DNA of 64,000 bases from Rhodobacter sp. SY28-1 (GTDB lineage Bacteria; Pseudomonadota; Alphaproteobacteria; Rhodobacterales; Rhodobacteraceae), in NCBI RefSeq assembly GCF_005222785.1, contig NZ_STGH01000003.1, forward strand, positions 62,001 to 126,000, given 5' to 3'. The position numbers and the translations under genes are program-made. This document shows, one piece after another, positions 19,373-27,518 of the stretch. The notes under the pieces are model-generated. The model did not search any database and had not been told where the DNA came from. It worked only from the letters and a program-made list of their open reading frames with translations. Within the stretch, counting starts at the first letter, position 1, and each line of letters opens with the position of its first letter.

Positions 19373-20212
19373 TTGTTTAATCTTCTTGTTCAATCTGGTG
19401 GATGGCCAGCGCATCAGAGTGACTTCGAATCGTCTCGTATATTTGAATACACAGATGACCATATAAGGGACCTCTTTACCGTCGGTGGACGGCCGAATTT
19501 TCGCGATCTAATGGCGTTGCCAGCTCTCTTTATGCCTGAACAGAATTCGGGTGATAACATGGCACGTGTAGGAACGATTACGCGTGTAACGAGTTCAGGG
19601 GCGCGAAGCGTGCGCATTGAATATTCCTACGATCCGAAAATGCCTGCCGTTAGTGTCGATTGGATAGGGTCGATAGCGTCAGATCTTGGAATGCATGATT
19701 GGGAGTTTAGTCGCACCCACTGGGCTGTGAAAGAGCCCGATCTTTTCCGGGCAATAATAACAGCTATGCAGCCACAACAGAACCAAGCCATTGTATTTAA
19801 TGTTCCGGACAAAAGCGCTATTCAAAGAGATCAGATTTCTGTAATGATGCCATTTGATCGCGGATTTGATGGAACATATGAAGCAATACGCAGGGCTGGC
19901 GCGACCGTTCGTATGCGAGTGAATCGTGCTGACAACATTTGGGAGCATCATGCAATCATTCAGGACATTGTTTCTTTAATTGCCAGGTCGCAGATTATTG
20001 TTGCTGACTGCACGGGCATGAATCCAAATGTCTTTTATGAGATAGGGATTGCTCATGCAATTGGACGTGAGGTTATTTTAATCACTCAGAACATGGATCA
20101 TATTCCGTTTGACCTAAGGCACCTTCGAGCGCTGACTTATCACCCCAACGGCGAAGGTTTGGATACTTTGCAGATTAAGCTGACGGATAGAATTCAAACT
20201 CTTCTGCGCTAA
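19373..20212 (+). CDS. cargo protein with TIR/nucleoside-deoxyribosyltransferase-like domain
   Basis: The 279-residue protein has a beta-rich N-terminal part (residues 60-115), a conserved-looking EFSRTHWAVKEPDLFRAI segment, and a C-terminal alpha/beta domain from about residue 154. That domain reads ISVMMPFDRGFDGTYEAIRR, then IIVADCTGMNPNVFYEIG and AHAIGREVILITQ. This is the pattern of the nucleoside 2-deoxyribosyltransferase/TIR-like superfamily, where the Glu after NPNVFYE is the expected catalytic residue. Such domains cleave N-glycosidic bonds and often act as immune effectors. The start TTG at 19373 has GGAGA six bases ahead. Low GC and the setting point to acquired cargo, probably paired with the gene at 17538-18947. 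Confidence 0.65.
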   Translation: MFNLLVQSGGWPAHQSDFESSRIFEYTDDHIRDLFTVGGRPNFRDLMALPALFMPEQNSGDNMARVGTITRVTSSGARSVRIEYSYDPKMPAVSVDWIGSIASDLGMHDWEFSRTHWAVKEPDLFRAIITAMQPQQNQAIVFNVPDKSAIQRDQISVMMPFDRGFDGTYEAIRRAGATVRMRVNRADNIWEHHAIIQDIVSLIARSQIIVADCTGMNPNVFYEIGIAHAIGREVILITQNMDHIPFDLRHLRALTYHPNGEGLDTLQIKLTDRIQTLLR

Positions 20213-20256
20213 TAGGGAAGGTCAAATCTAAATGTGGACTTGCGGGCATTTGCGGT

Positions 20257-20287
20257 GAGGTGCCCTCGAAAGGGCACCTCTCTTTTT
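20257..20287 (+). terminator. strong intrinsic terminator after the cargo genes
   Basis: GAGGTGCCCT and AGGGCACCTC form a perfect 10-bp stem around a CGAA loop, followed by TCTTTTT. It ends transcription coming from the TIR-like gene. It also touches the stop codon of the convergent small gene at 20286-20447. Confidence 0.92.
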
Positions 20288-20447
20288 ATGACGAGAACCA
20301 CATCTTGAAGGCTGCCCAGAGAAGCGCTGGAATCAGGCCAAGCGCAATCGCCCAAAAACTGGGTTCTTGCACCACTTTTTCAAGAATCACGAGTCCTGAT
20401 TTAGTGTCAATAATGATGCGTGTTTTCGTCTCTTTCTTTAAATTCAT
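20286..20447 (-). CDS. small single-span membrane protein (53 aa)
   Basis: The 53-codon frame opens with AAAGGA about 10 bases before the ATG. It encodes a polar start (MNLKKETKTRIIID) and one hydrophobic helix (FWAIALGLIPALLWAAFKMWF) near the C-terminus. It reads toward the cargo genes and ends at their terminator hairpin. It is AT-rich like the cargo. It could be a regulator, a membrane partner of the defence-like pair, or a lysis-type peptide; nothing in the sequence decides between these. No homologue is recognised. Confidence 0.6.
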   Translation of the reverse strand: MNLKKETKTRIIIDTKSGLVILEKVVQEPSFWAIALGLIPALLWAAFKMWFSS

Positions 20448-20751
20448 AGCATAGAATTCCTTTACTAGAAGGTCGTTCGAAGAATTCTCTGCTGTTCATT
20501 TGGCTAGAGCTTCTCGTCACGGTATCCTTTCGATTGTTGAATGAATGCTCAGTCCAGGCTCCGCGCTGTTCTCATTGGATGAGCGGGGTTATCATGAGAA
20601 CCCAGCCAATGTTGAGGCTAGTTGCCTAGCCGACACCTGACAAGGATGTGCATCGTGCAGTGCCTGGGGTGGCCGGGAACTTCATGCCCTTTAGGGAACC
20701 GGCGCGGGGAGCTTCGCGCAAGACTGTTATAATATAACTTTTCTAGGTTGG
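20448..20751. other. AT-richer gap with inverted repeats, no gene
   Basis: I see no supported protein gene in this stretch. It contains GTTCTCAT (20568-20575) with its inverted partner ATGAGAAC (20594-20601), and GGCTAG/CTAGCC around TTGC (20616-20631). A consensus -10 hexamer TATAAT lies at 20728-20733. The structures could belong to a small RNA or a leader, or be the promoter region of the connector operon. Confidence 0.4.
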
Positions 20752-20782
20752 GGTAATATGATACCGTAGCAGGGTAACGAGT
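20752..20782 (+). promoter_or_regulatory. shared element 2 ahead of the connector-terminase operon
   Basis: GGTAATATGATACC (20752-20765) has the same GGTA-N6-TACC frame as 13117-13130, and GATACCGTAG is identical in both. The copies stay aligned without gaps up to TAACGAGT. A second TAACGAGT at 20792-20799 directly touches the ATG of the next gene. The pairing with the portal operon suggests one late regulator for both. Confidence 0.6.
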
Positions 20783-20799
20783 GCCTGTGAGTAACGAGT

Positions 20800-21171
20800 A
20801 TGCCCCTGTCCCTCGCCCTGATCCGGGCGCACCTGAATCTTGAACGTATCCCGACCGAAGACCCGCTGCTTACCCACTACGGCAACGTGGCCGCTGCATG
20901 GGTTCAGGCCTACACCGCCCAACCCTTCGACCACGGCAACGCCCTCATGGTGCAGGCCGCGCTTCTCATGGTAGCGCATCAGTATGAAAGCCGCGAGGCC
21001 GTCACCTTTGGCAGTGCCTATCAGCTTCCCTTCGGTGTGCATGAACTGCTTTCGCCCCTGAAGAACCGGGTGACGGGCCACCGGCAAGACCTTCCCGCCG
21101 AACCGCCTCTGCCCCCGCCAGCGCTGGAGCCTGATCCGCCCGCCCCTGACCCTGATGCGGACCCCGTGTGA
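20800..21171 (+). CDS. head-tail connector (gp6-like)
   Basis: The 123-residue protein matches gp6-type connectors, which form a ring below the portal. It starts MPLSLALIRAHLNLE and contains WVQAYTAQPF, ALLMVAHQYESREAV and LPFGVHELLSPLK, then ends in a Pro-rich tail. It opens the second structural operon, and each of the next three genes overlaps its predecessor by a few bases. TAACGAGT touches the start codon. Confidence 0.82.
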   Translation: MPLSLALIRAHLNLERIPTEDPLLTHYGNVAAAWVQAYTAQPFDHGNALMVQAALLMVAHQYESREAVTFGSAYQLPFGVHELLSPLKNRVTGHRQDLPAEPPLPPPALEPDPPAPDPDADPV

Positions 21172-21629
21172 TGGGCAAGCTGGTGACAGGTTCCGAGGCG
21201 CTTGCGAGCAAGCTGGCCGCTGTTCCCACCGAAGTGCTGCAAGCCCTTCGCCCGGCTCTCACAAAGTCGGTGCATGAGATCGCAGCCGACGCGCGGGCGC
21301 TTGCTGCGAGTTCCCGGCGCACGGGTGCGCTGGTGGAGTCCATCGAAGCGACTTCACCCGGCGAGACTACCCCGCCGTTTGCCACGGGTGGCGGCAGGCT
21401 GACTGCCGGGCCGAACCAAGCCTTTGTGACGGCGGGCGATACCGATGCACGGCATGGGCATCTGGTGGAGTTCGGCACGGAAGAACGCCACCACCAGGAC
21501 GGCACTAGCACGGGCACCATGCCCGCCGAACCCTTCTTGCTGCCCGCGTGGCGATTGAACAGAGCCCGTGCCGAACGCCGGATCAAGAAGGCTATCAGCG
21601 ACGCCGCGAAGAAGGCGGTGGCAGGATGA
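21171..21629 (+). CDS. HK97 gp10-like neck/tail completion protein
   Basis: The 152-residue protein has the basic helical start and the GHLVEFGTEERHHQ followed by PAEPFLLPAWR motif of the HK97 gp10-like family. These proteins sit between head and tail. The ATG shares its A with the stop of the previous gene (TGATG). A GTG three bases upstream is a less likely start. Confidence 0.82.
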   Translation: MGKLVTGSEALASKLAAVPTEVLQALRPALTKSVHEIAADARALAASSRRTGALVESIEATSPGETTPPFATGGGRLTAGPNQAFVTAGDTDARHGHLVEFGTEERHHQDGTSTGTMPAEPFLLPAWRLNRARAERRIKKAISDAAKKAVAG

Positions 21630-22102
21630 ACGATCCGACCGTTGCCCTGCAAATGCTGATCCGGGACCGCCTGGCGGAACACCCGAAAATTGAGGAGCGT
21701 ATCAGCCCCTACAACATTCGTGTTGGCCCTATCGGACCCCACCACATGCCCGCGATTGTGCTTAGCCCGGCACGGGTTCGCGTTCTTGGGCGGGCTTCGG
21801 GCGGTCAGATCGTGGCCGAGGTGCGCGTGTTCCTTCACCTCTGGACGCCGGAAGACGCTTCAACGCTGCCCGATGGTCAGTATTCGTCTTGGCTTCTGAA
21901 GAATGAAGGCGGCTCTGCCACGGCGCAGATCATCGCCAATGCGATGCTGTCCGCACTGATGGACGCGCCCCGCGCATCCGACTTCCAGATTGACGAATGG
22001 GACCGTCCTGAACTGGTTTGGAACCGCGACCCTGATCCGGCGCAGCCCTTCATTCATGGAACGGTGGCCTTGCGCGCGGTCCTTCGGTGGAGGGCCGACT
22101 AA
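21626..22102 (+). CDS. DUF3168-like tail completion protein
   Basis: The 158-residue protein starts MNDPTVALQMLIRDRLAEHP and contains a GQIVAEVRVFLHLWT strand and an IANAMLSALMD helix. This layout resembles DUF3168 tail completion or tail terminator proteins. The start ATGA overlaps the previous stop. Order and size support a neck role. Such a protein would normally cap a tail tube, but no tube gene is present in the element. Confidence 0.62.
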   Translation: MNDPTVALQMLIRDRLAEHPKIEERISPYNIRVGPIGPHHMPAIVLSPARVRVLGRASGGQIVAEVRVFLHLWTPEDASTLPDGQYSSWLLKNEGGSATAQIIANAMLSALMDAPRASDFQIDEWDRPELVWNRDPDPAQPFIHGTVALRAVLRWRAD

Positions 22103-22413
22103 TGCAGGCTGGCAAGCTTCAGAACCGGATCGAGTTGCAGCGCTTGGAGGAATCCTTCGGCTTGGATCGATCAGTTCGGCAGAGTTGGAGAACCTACGCG
22201 ACCGGGAAGGCCGAACTTCGGCAGGCCGGTGCTTCGGAGTTCCTGACCACCTTCGGCGATGGCGTGTCGAATAATGCGGTGTTCCTGATCCGGTGGATTC
22301 CGGGCGTGTCGGTAACCGACCGGATCATGCACGGCGGCAAGGCGTGGAACATCGTCGCGGTTGCCGAGATCGGCCGCAGGAAGGGCTTGGAACTGCGGGC
22401 GGTGGCGTCGTGA
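22102..22413 (+). CDS. phage head closure / head-tail adaptor protein
   Basis: The 103-residue protein begins MQAGKLQNRIELQR, the typical opening of head-tail adaptor (SPP1 gp16/HK97 gp7-like) proteins. It has the short beta-rich body with NAVFLIRWIPGVSVTDRI and a final GRRKGLELRAV strand. It closes the neck after packaging. It starts inside the TAA of the previous gene. Confidence 0.82.
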   Translation: MQAGKLQNRIELQRLEESFGLDRSVRQSWRTYATGKAELRQAGASEFLTTFGDGVSNNAVFLIRWIPGVSVTDRIMHGGKAWNIVAVAEIGRRKGLELRAVAS

Positions 22414-22415
22414 AC

Positions 22416-22805
22416 CTATTCGTAGAACATCCATCGGTCGCGCTCTTCGCCGTTGTAAGTGACCATGGTCCCGCTTTGCTTGTCATACGTGCAAAGGACA
22501 CCATCCCATTCCTGCCGTTTCATCTCGGCTTTCAATTCCTCGCTGGTTTCCTCAGTAGGAACTATCTCAAAAACAAGTTGACCGTGCTTTTTCCACGATC
22601 TTGCAAGCGCGAGTTCAAGTCCTTCGTATTTGCCCGTCTTAACTTTCTCAGTCAGCCAATCAAGGCAGCTCGATCCATACACTTCTCGCTCTTGGTCAGT
22701 GGTCTTGTCCGAAATGGCGGCCTGATGCCGCTGGTGGTAGACCCAAGCTTGGTATCCCGTGGCGAGGTTAGTGACGACAAGAAGGGCGACAATAGAGCGG
22801 CTCAT
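22416..22805 (-). CDS. hypothetical membrane-anchored protein, antisense to the structural operon
   Basis: The 129-residue protein has an N-terminal signal anchor (MSRSIVALLVVTNLATGYQAWVY) and a charged, presumably periplasmic, body with two Cys residues (SSCLDWL, VLCTYD). It is not recognised. It lies on the opposite strand between the head closure and terminase genes, its stop two bases from the former's stop, and is more AT-rich than they are. This is the position of a moron, a gene expressed independently in the lysogen. Superinfection exclusion is one possible role. Confidence 0.6.
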   Translation of the reverse strand: MSRSIVALLVVTNLATGYQAWVYHQRHQAAISDKTTDQEREVYGSSCLDWLTEKVKTGKYEGLELALARSWKKHGQLVFEIVPTEETSEELKAEMKRQEWDGVLCTYDKQSGTMVTYNGEERDRWMFYE

Positions 22806-22852
22806 AGATCGGTTTCCAAGTGCTATTGCCCCAACCTAGCCGGGTGGCTGGC

Positions 22853-23245
22853 ATGAGCAAGCACCTTCGCGGGGTGAAGCCCAAGGTCGCAGCCGATCAG
22901 GAACCGCTTGCCCGCGTCCCCAAGGCCCCGGCCTACTTCAGCACCTACGCCCTGGCCGAATGGAAGCGGGTCCTGCCGGTCCTGGTGGCCCGGCGGGTGA
23001 TCTGCGCCGCCGATCTGGCACAAGTGGAAACCTACTGCCTTATGAATGGCTTGGTGCGACAAGTTGAGACAGAACGTCAACTGTCTGGCGGGGTGATCGA
23101 CCCCAAGCTGTTCAGTGTTCAGAACCGGGCAGCACAAACCGCCCGCCAGATCGCCGCCACCCTCGGGCTTGATCCGGTCAGCCGGGCACGGCTTGGCAGC
23201 GCTGCGCCGGAAGACGACGATGACAACCCCTTGGCGGTGGCATGA
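22853..23245 (+). CDS. terS: terminase small subunit (P27-like)
   Basis: The 130-residue protein matches P27-type small terminases: an N-terminal basic segment, a PKAPAYFSTYALAEWKRVLPVL helix, then DLAQVETYCLMNGL, and a C-terminal part with AAQTARQIAATLGLDPVSRARL. It recognises the packaging site and loads DNA onto the large subunit. The ATG at 22853 follows a short leader. The stop overlaps the terL start (ATGA). Confidence 0.85.
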   Translation: MSKHLRGVKPKVAADQEPLARVPKAPAYFSTYALAEWKRVLPVLVARRVICAADLAQVETYCLMNGLVRQVETERQLSGGVIDPKLFSVQNRAAQTARQIAATLGLDPVSRARLGSAAPEDDDDNPLAVA

Positions 23246-24852
23246 CGACCGCCTTCCCGGCTTGGATATATGACGGCACCCCCATTCCCGACCCTCTCGG
23301 GCACGGGGAACGGGCCGTCACCTTCTTGCGCCGTCTTCGGCACCCGAACAGCGATGCACCGGGCCGGGCCTTCCAACTTCACGAATGGCAGGAACGGATC
23401 GTCCGGCGCATCTACGGCCCGAGGAACGCGGACGGTAGCCGGATCGTCAAGACCGTGTTGCTGTTGCTTCCGCGCGGGAACCGCAAGACCAGCCTGGCCG
23501 CTGCGCTGGCGCTGTTGCACCTGTTCGGCCCGGAAAGCCGTCCCGCTGGTCAGGTGCTGTTTGCTGCCTGTGACCGGGAACAGGCGTCCATCGGTTTCAA
23601 GGAAGCCGCGAACATCATCCGGGAAGATCGTCGCCTGTTGAACGCGGTGACGATCCGCGATGCCTTCAACAGCAAAAAGCAGATCACGTTCGGGAAGAAG
23701 GCTTCCACCCTGACCGCCCTTGCTTCGGATGGTGGCGCAGCCCACGGCCTGACCCCTTCCTTCACCCTGATCGATGAAATCCATGCCTGGCGGGGCCGTG
23801 ACCTGTGGGAAGCAATCAAGAGCGGTCAGGCCAAGACCGATGATACCCTCATGGTGATAGCCACCACGGCAGGGCGCGGGGCCGAAGGACTGGCCGCCGA
23901 TCAGTTCAACTACGCGGTGCGGGTGGCGAAGGGCGAGGTGGTGAACCCCGAGTTCCTGCCGGTGCTGTTTATGGCCGAACCGGATGACGACTGGCAGGAT
24001 GAAGCGGTATGGCACCGGGTGAACCCCGGTCTTGCACATGGCTTCCCGTCGCTGTCCGGCCTGCGGGCGCTTGCGAAAGAGGCCGAGGGCAACCCTGCCG
24101 AACTTGCCAGCTTCAAGCAGTTCAACCTGAACATCTGGCAGGCCAACAGCCGTGACCCGCTGTTTGATCTGGCGACCTATGACGCCCGCTGCCTTGAAGA
24201 CGATGAAGCCGACCTTGAACAGCTTCCGGCCTACATCGGGGTGGATATGTCTGTCTCTGGCGACCTCACCGCCGTCTCAGTCGCGTTCCGGCATGACGAT
24301 GGGCAGATCACACTTCGCAGCACTGTCTTTGTGCCCGACGATGCCTTGCGCGAGAGGTCCAGCCGCGACGGCGCACCTTACCAGCGATGGGCGACTGACG
24401 GGCTGATCCGGCTCTGCCCTGGCCCGATCATCGATAACGACATGGTTGAAGATCATGTGCGCAATCTCTGCGCCAGCTACGATGTGCAGGAAGTGGCCTT
24501 TGACCCGCACCTGGCCCGCGTGGTCATGCAGCACTTGCACGATGAAGGCTTGCCTGTGTTCGCCTTCCCGCAAAGGCCCCTGACTATGGGCGTCGCGGCT
24601 GGTGATCTTGAAAGGATCGTCACCGGGCGGCTGATCCGGCATGATGGTGATCCGGTGCTTCGGCACCATTTCGAGAACGTGGTGACAAGCCGCAACCCGA
24701 CAACCGGGCTGGTGCGGATGCACAAGGCCACCACGGCCAGCCGAATAGACGCTGCCGTGGCCTCTGCAATGGCTGTCTCTCGGGCCGTCACCGCCAACAA
24801 CACCAAGTCCCGATACGATGACCCGGAAGTGCCGGGCCTTATGATCCTGTAG
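23242..24852 (+). CDS. terL: terminase large subunit
   Basis: The 536-residue packaging motor has an N-terminal ATPase with the Walker A variant LLPRGNRKTS, Walker B FTLIDEIH, and the coupling motif around VIATTAGR. The C-terminal RNase H-like nuclease begins at IGVDMSVSGDLTAVS, and further acidic residues lie in VAFDPHL and at ASRIDAAVA. The length is normal, so the element can probably package its own DNA. The gene is 11 bases ahead of the tape measure gene. Confidence 0.95.
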   Translation: MTTAFPAWIYDGTPIPDPLGHGERAVTFLRRLRHPNSDAPGRAFQLHEWQERIVRRIYGPRNADGSRIVKTVLLLLPRGNRKTSLAAALALLHLFGPESRPAGQVLFAACDREQASIGFKEAANIIREDRRLLNAVTIRDAFNSKKQITFGKKASTLTALASDGGAAHGLTPSFTLIDEIHAWRGRDLWEAIKSGQAKTDDTLMVIATTAGRGAEGLAADQFNYAVRVAKGEVVNPEFLPVLFMAEPDDDWQDEAVWHRVNPGLAHGFPSLSGLRALAKEAEGNPAELASFKQFNLNIWQANSRDPLFDLATYDARCLEDDEADLEQLPAYIGVDMSVSGDLTAVSVAFRHDDGQITLRSTVFVPDDALRERSSRDGAPYQRWATDGLIRLCPGPIIDNDMVEDHVRNLCASYDVQEVAFDPHLARVVMQHLHDEGLPVFAFPQRPLTMGVAAGDLERIVTGRLIRHDGDPVLRHHFENVVTSRNPTTGLVRMHKATTASRIDAAVASAMAVSRAVTANNTKSRYDDPEVPGLMIL

Positions 24853-24863
24853 GAGTAACGAGT

Positions 24864-27209
24864 ATGGCCGAAGTTCAGGGCCTGATTATCAATCTTGAAG
24901 CCCGCACTGCCCAGCTTGAACGCGGGTTGAAGCGCGCAAACGAGGCGCAGCGCAAGGCCGCGCAACAGATGGAACGGCGGGCGAAGACCTCTGCCGATCA
25001 GATCGCAAAGAGCTATGAAAGCGCGGGCGGGCGGATCAGCGATGCCTTCAAGACCATCGCCATGCCGAAGCTTGCCGGGCTGGCCGGAACGGTCGCGGGC
25101 ATCGGTATCGCGGGCGGTGTGGCCGCCGTGCGCCAGACGGTGCGAGGCATCGCGGAAATCGGCGATGCTGCCAAGCGGGCTGGGATGCAGGCAGAGGCAT
25201 TTCAGGAATGGGGCTATGTCGCCGATCAGAACCGGATCAGCGTTGACGCCTTGACCGATGGCTTCAAGGAACTGTCCCTGAGGGCAGATGAGTTCATCGT
25301 GACCGGTTCGGGAAGCGCAGCCGAAGCCTTCAAGCGCCTCGGGTTCAGTGCCTCGGAACTGAAGGGCAAGCTGCAAGACCCTTCGGCCCTTATGGTGGAA
25401 CTGGTGAAGCGGATGGAGGGCTTGGACAAAGCCGCGCAAATCCGTATCGCCGATGAACTGTTCGGCGGGACCGGCGGGGAACAATTCGTCCAGCTACTCG
25501 ACAAGGGCGCTGCCGGTATCTCTGATCAGATCGCCCGCGCGCGGGATCTTGGTCTGGTCATGGATAGCGACATGATCGCCAAGGCCGCCGAACTGGATTC
25601 CAAATTCCGCGAAGTTGAAACCCGGCTGCAATCGATGTGGCGCACGGGCGTTGTGGAGGCCGGTTACTTCTTCGGTTTGATCGAACGTGAGAAGGAAAAG
25701 CTACAGTTTGACCCGGTGGATACTGCCCGGCTCTTTGGGCAGGACACTTCCGACGCGCTGGTCGATCTGCCCGAGGTTCCGCAAGAGGCTCTTGAACAGG
25801 TTGAAAGCCTGAAGATCGAATACCGCGACCTTGCAACCGAAGCGCAGAACATCATCCCGGCGCTGGCAAACGCCTCTAGCATGATGACTGCACTTGGTCG
25901 GGAAGCCGAAGCGGTCATGCTGCGCGACCTGACCGCTGAATTTGCCGAGGTGGCCGGTAGCTTCGCGGATGGCACCATCACCGGCGAAGAGTTCCGCGCC
26001 AAGCTGGAGGCAATCTCCGGCGAAGTGGTCAGGACCATTTCCGAGATGGAAGAAATGGACCAGGTGCGCCTGAGCGAAGTCACCGGATCAGTTCAGAACC
26101 TCTTGGCTTGGATTCAGGAGCTTCCGGCGGCTGCGGCTGCGGCCCGGAACGAAATCGCTTCGCTTGCGATGATGGACACTGGCACCCCGCTTTCGGGCAC
26201 TGGAGCAGACCTGTTGCCGCCGTCGCCGGGCACCATCACCACCAGCCCGAGGCCGAAGGCAGCACCGGCCATGCTTGGCGAACCGGAAGTGCCCGGCAAG
26301 GGTAGTGCAGGTGGTAGCGGTGGCGGTGCTGGTGGCCGTTCGCAGGATGAGTTTGCCCGCGCCCTTGAGTCCCTGAACCAAGAGCGCCTGGCCCTTGAAG
26401 CCGAAGCCGCTTCGCTGATCGTCGCAACGCAAGCCGGGCTGGAATACGCGGAAGCCTTGGAGTTCGCCCGAGTGCGGGCTGACCTGCTTGTGGCAGCGCA
26501 GCGCGACGGGAAGGCGATTACCCCTGAACTTACCGCCGAAATCGACCGGCTGGCACAGGCACATATCCAGGCAGGCAATGCAGCCAAGCAGGCCGCTGAC
26601 GATCTGGACCGGGTGAAGGAACGCGGGAAGAAGGGTGCCGAGGCCCTGACTGACGTGTTCACCAGCGTCCTGACAGGCGCAAAATCTGCCGAGGAAGCGG
26701 TGGGTGCGTTGCTCTTGGAGATCGCCAAGATTCAGTTTCAGAAGGCGATGATGGGTCTGTTCAGTGGGAGCGGGGTAGGTGGGTTCATCGGCGGCCTGCT
26801 TGGGTTCGCGGATGGTGGGTTCACCGGCACGGGCGGGAAGTATGAACCGGCTGGTGTAGTCCATCGCGGGGAGTATGTGTTCAGTGCCGAGACGGTGAAG
26901 CGCCTTGGCGCGGGCAACCTTGAACGACTCCATAGAAGCGCCAAGAAGGGCTATGCGACGGGCGGGCTGGTGGATGCACCCGAGAGGGTCGCAAGGGCGT
27001 CTGGTGACTCACTGCGGGCCTCTGGTGAGTCATCCGGCCCGAGTGTCACCATCAACGCCCCGGTGACGGTCAACGCCAATGGCGGGACACCGGAACAGAA
27101 CGCCGATCTGGCCGCGAGGATGGCGGAACAAACCGAACGGATGTTCCGGGGGCTGGTGGCGGAAGAACTGGTGAAGCAGATGCGTCCAGGCGGGATGCTT
27201 CGCCGTTAG
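24864..27209 (+). CDS. phage tail tape measure protein
   Basis: The 781-residue protein starts with a coiled LEARTAQLERGLKRANEAQRKA segment. A hydrophobic stretch follows (LAGLAGTVAGIGIAGGVAAV), then a long helical part with Ala-rich coils. Its end is the usual GFADGGFTG and VVHRGEYVFSAETVKRLG of tape measure proteins. These set tail length and pass into the host envelope during DNA entry. Its length would fit a tail of roughly 110-120 nm by the known rule of about 1.5 angstrom per residue. No tail tube, sheath or baseplate gene follows, which is unusual. TAACGAGT touches the ATG, with AGGAG ahead. Confidence 0.85.
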   Translation: MAEVQGLIINLEARTAQLERGLKRANEAQRKAAQQMERRAKTSADQIAKSYESAGGRISDAFKTIAMPKLAGLAGTVAGIGIAGGVAAVRQTVRGIAEIGDAAKRAGMQAEAFQEWGYVADQNRISVDALTDGFKELSLRADEFIVTGSGSAAEAFKRLGFSASELKGKLQDPSALMVELVKRMEGLDKAAQIRIADELFGGTGGEQFVQLLDKGAAGISDQIARARDLGLVMDSDMIAKAAELDSKFREVETRLQSMWRTGVVEAGYFFGLIEREKEKLQFDPVDTARLFGQDTSDALVDLPEVPQEALEQVESLKIEYRDLATEAQNIIPALANASSMMTALGREAEAVMLRDLTAEFAEVAGSFADGTITGEEFRAKLEAISGEVVRTISEMEEMDQVRLSEVTGSVQNLLAWIQELPAAAAAARNEIASLAMMDTGTPLSGTGADLLPPSPGTITTSPRPKAAPAMLGEPEVPGKGSAGGSGGGAGGRSQDEFARALESLNQERLALEAEAASLIVATQAGLEYAEALEFARVRADLLVAAQRDGKAITPELTAEIDRLAQAHIQAGNAAKQAADDLDRVKERGKKGAEALTDVFTSVLTGAKSAEEAVGALLLEIAKIQFQKAMMGLFSGSGVGGFIGGLLGFADGGFTGTGGKYEPAGVVHRGEYVFSAETVKRLGAGNLERLHRSAKKGYATGGLVDAPERVARASGDSLRASGESSGPSVTINAPVTVNANGGTPEQNADLAARMAEQTERMFRGLVAEELVKQMRPGGMLRR

Positions 27210-27269
27210 CCGGGGAAGGAAGCGGGCGAAGCCCGCGACCACCGGGGACGGGATGGCCTGTCCCTGAAA

Positions 27270-27444
27270 ACGTTTCTCCGAATTTCTTGCACGTTCGTTG
27301 TTCTTCTCTCTTAGTGGTTCTCTATAACAAGCAAGAAATTCGGAGAAACGTCTCCGGCTGGGGTTACGCCTGACCTGAAACCATTCTCATTCCCCGGTCC
27401 GAAACCTCGGTTTCGGGGATGCAAAGAAATTCGGAGAAACGTCT
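27270..27444. repeat. iteron-like 17-21-bp repeats (one inverted, two direct)
   Basis: GCAAGAAATTCGGAGAAACGT (27331-27351, 21 bp) is exactly inverted at 27270-27290. The 19 bases GAAATTCGGAGAAACGTCT recur directly at 27335-27353 and 27426-27444, 91 bases apart. The gap 27210-27518 contains no gene. The repeats could be a replication origin, packaging signals or binding sites for the regulator encoded next. The inverted pair could also fold as a long hairpin behind the tape measure gene. Confidence 0.75.
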
Positions 27445-27462
27445 TGTGTTGTCCCGGCTCCA

Positions 27463-27491
27463 TTGACACTTAACGATTAAGTGTTTATGTG
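27463..27491 (+). promoter_or_regulatory. promoter with embedded operator ahead of the RHH-like gene
   Basis: TTGACA (27463-27468) and TATGTG (27486-27491) are 17 bases apart. The spacer is almost filled by CACTTAACGATTAAGTG (27467-27483), a perfect 7-bp inverted repeat around CGA. A protein bound there would block the promoter. The next gene encodes a probable ribbon-helix-helix protein, so autorepression is likely. Confidence 0.7.
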
Positions 27492-27518
27492 GAGGGCATC
27501 AACAACCAAGGACCCAAC

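Noticed and set aside
19586-19594. TAACGAGT inside the TIR-like gene as a start signal
   Set aside because: No start codon follows at the usual distance and the surrounding frame is the coding frame of that gene. This copy may be chance.
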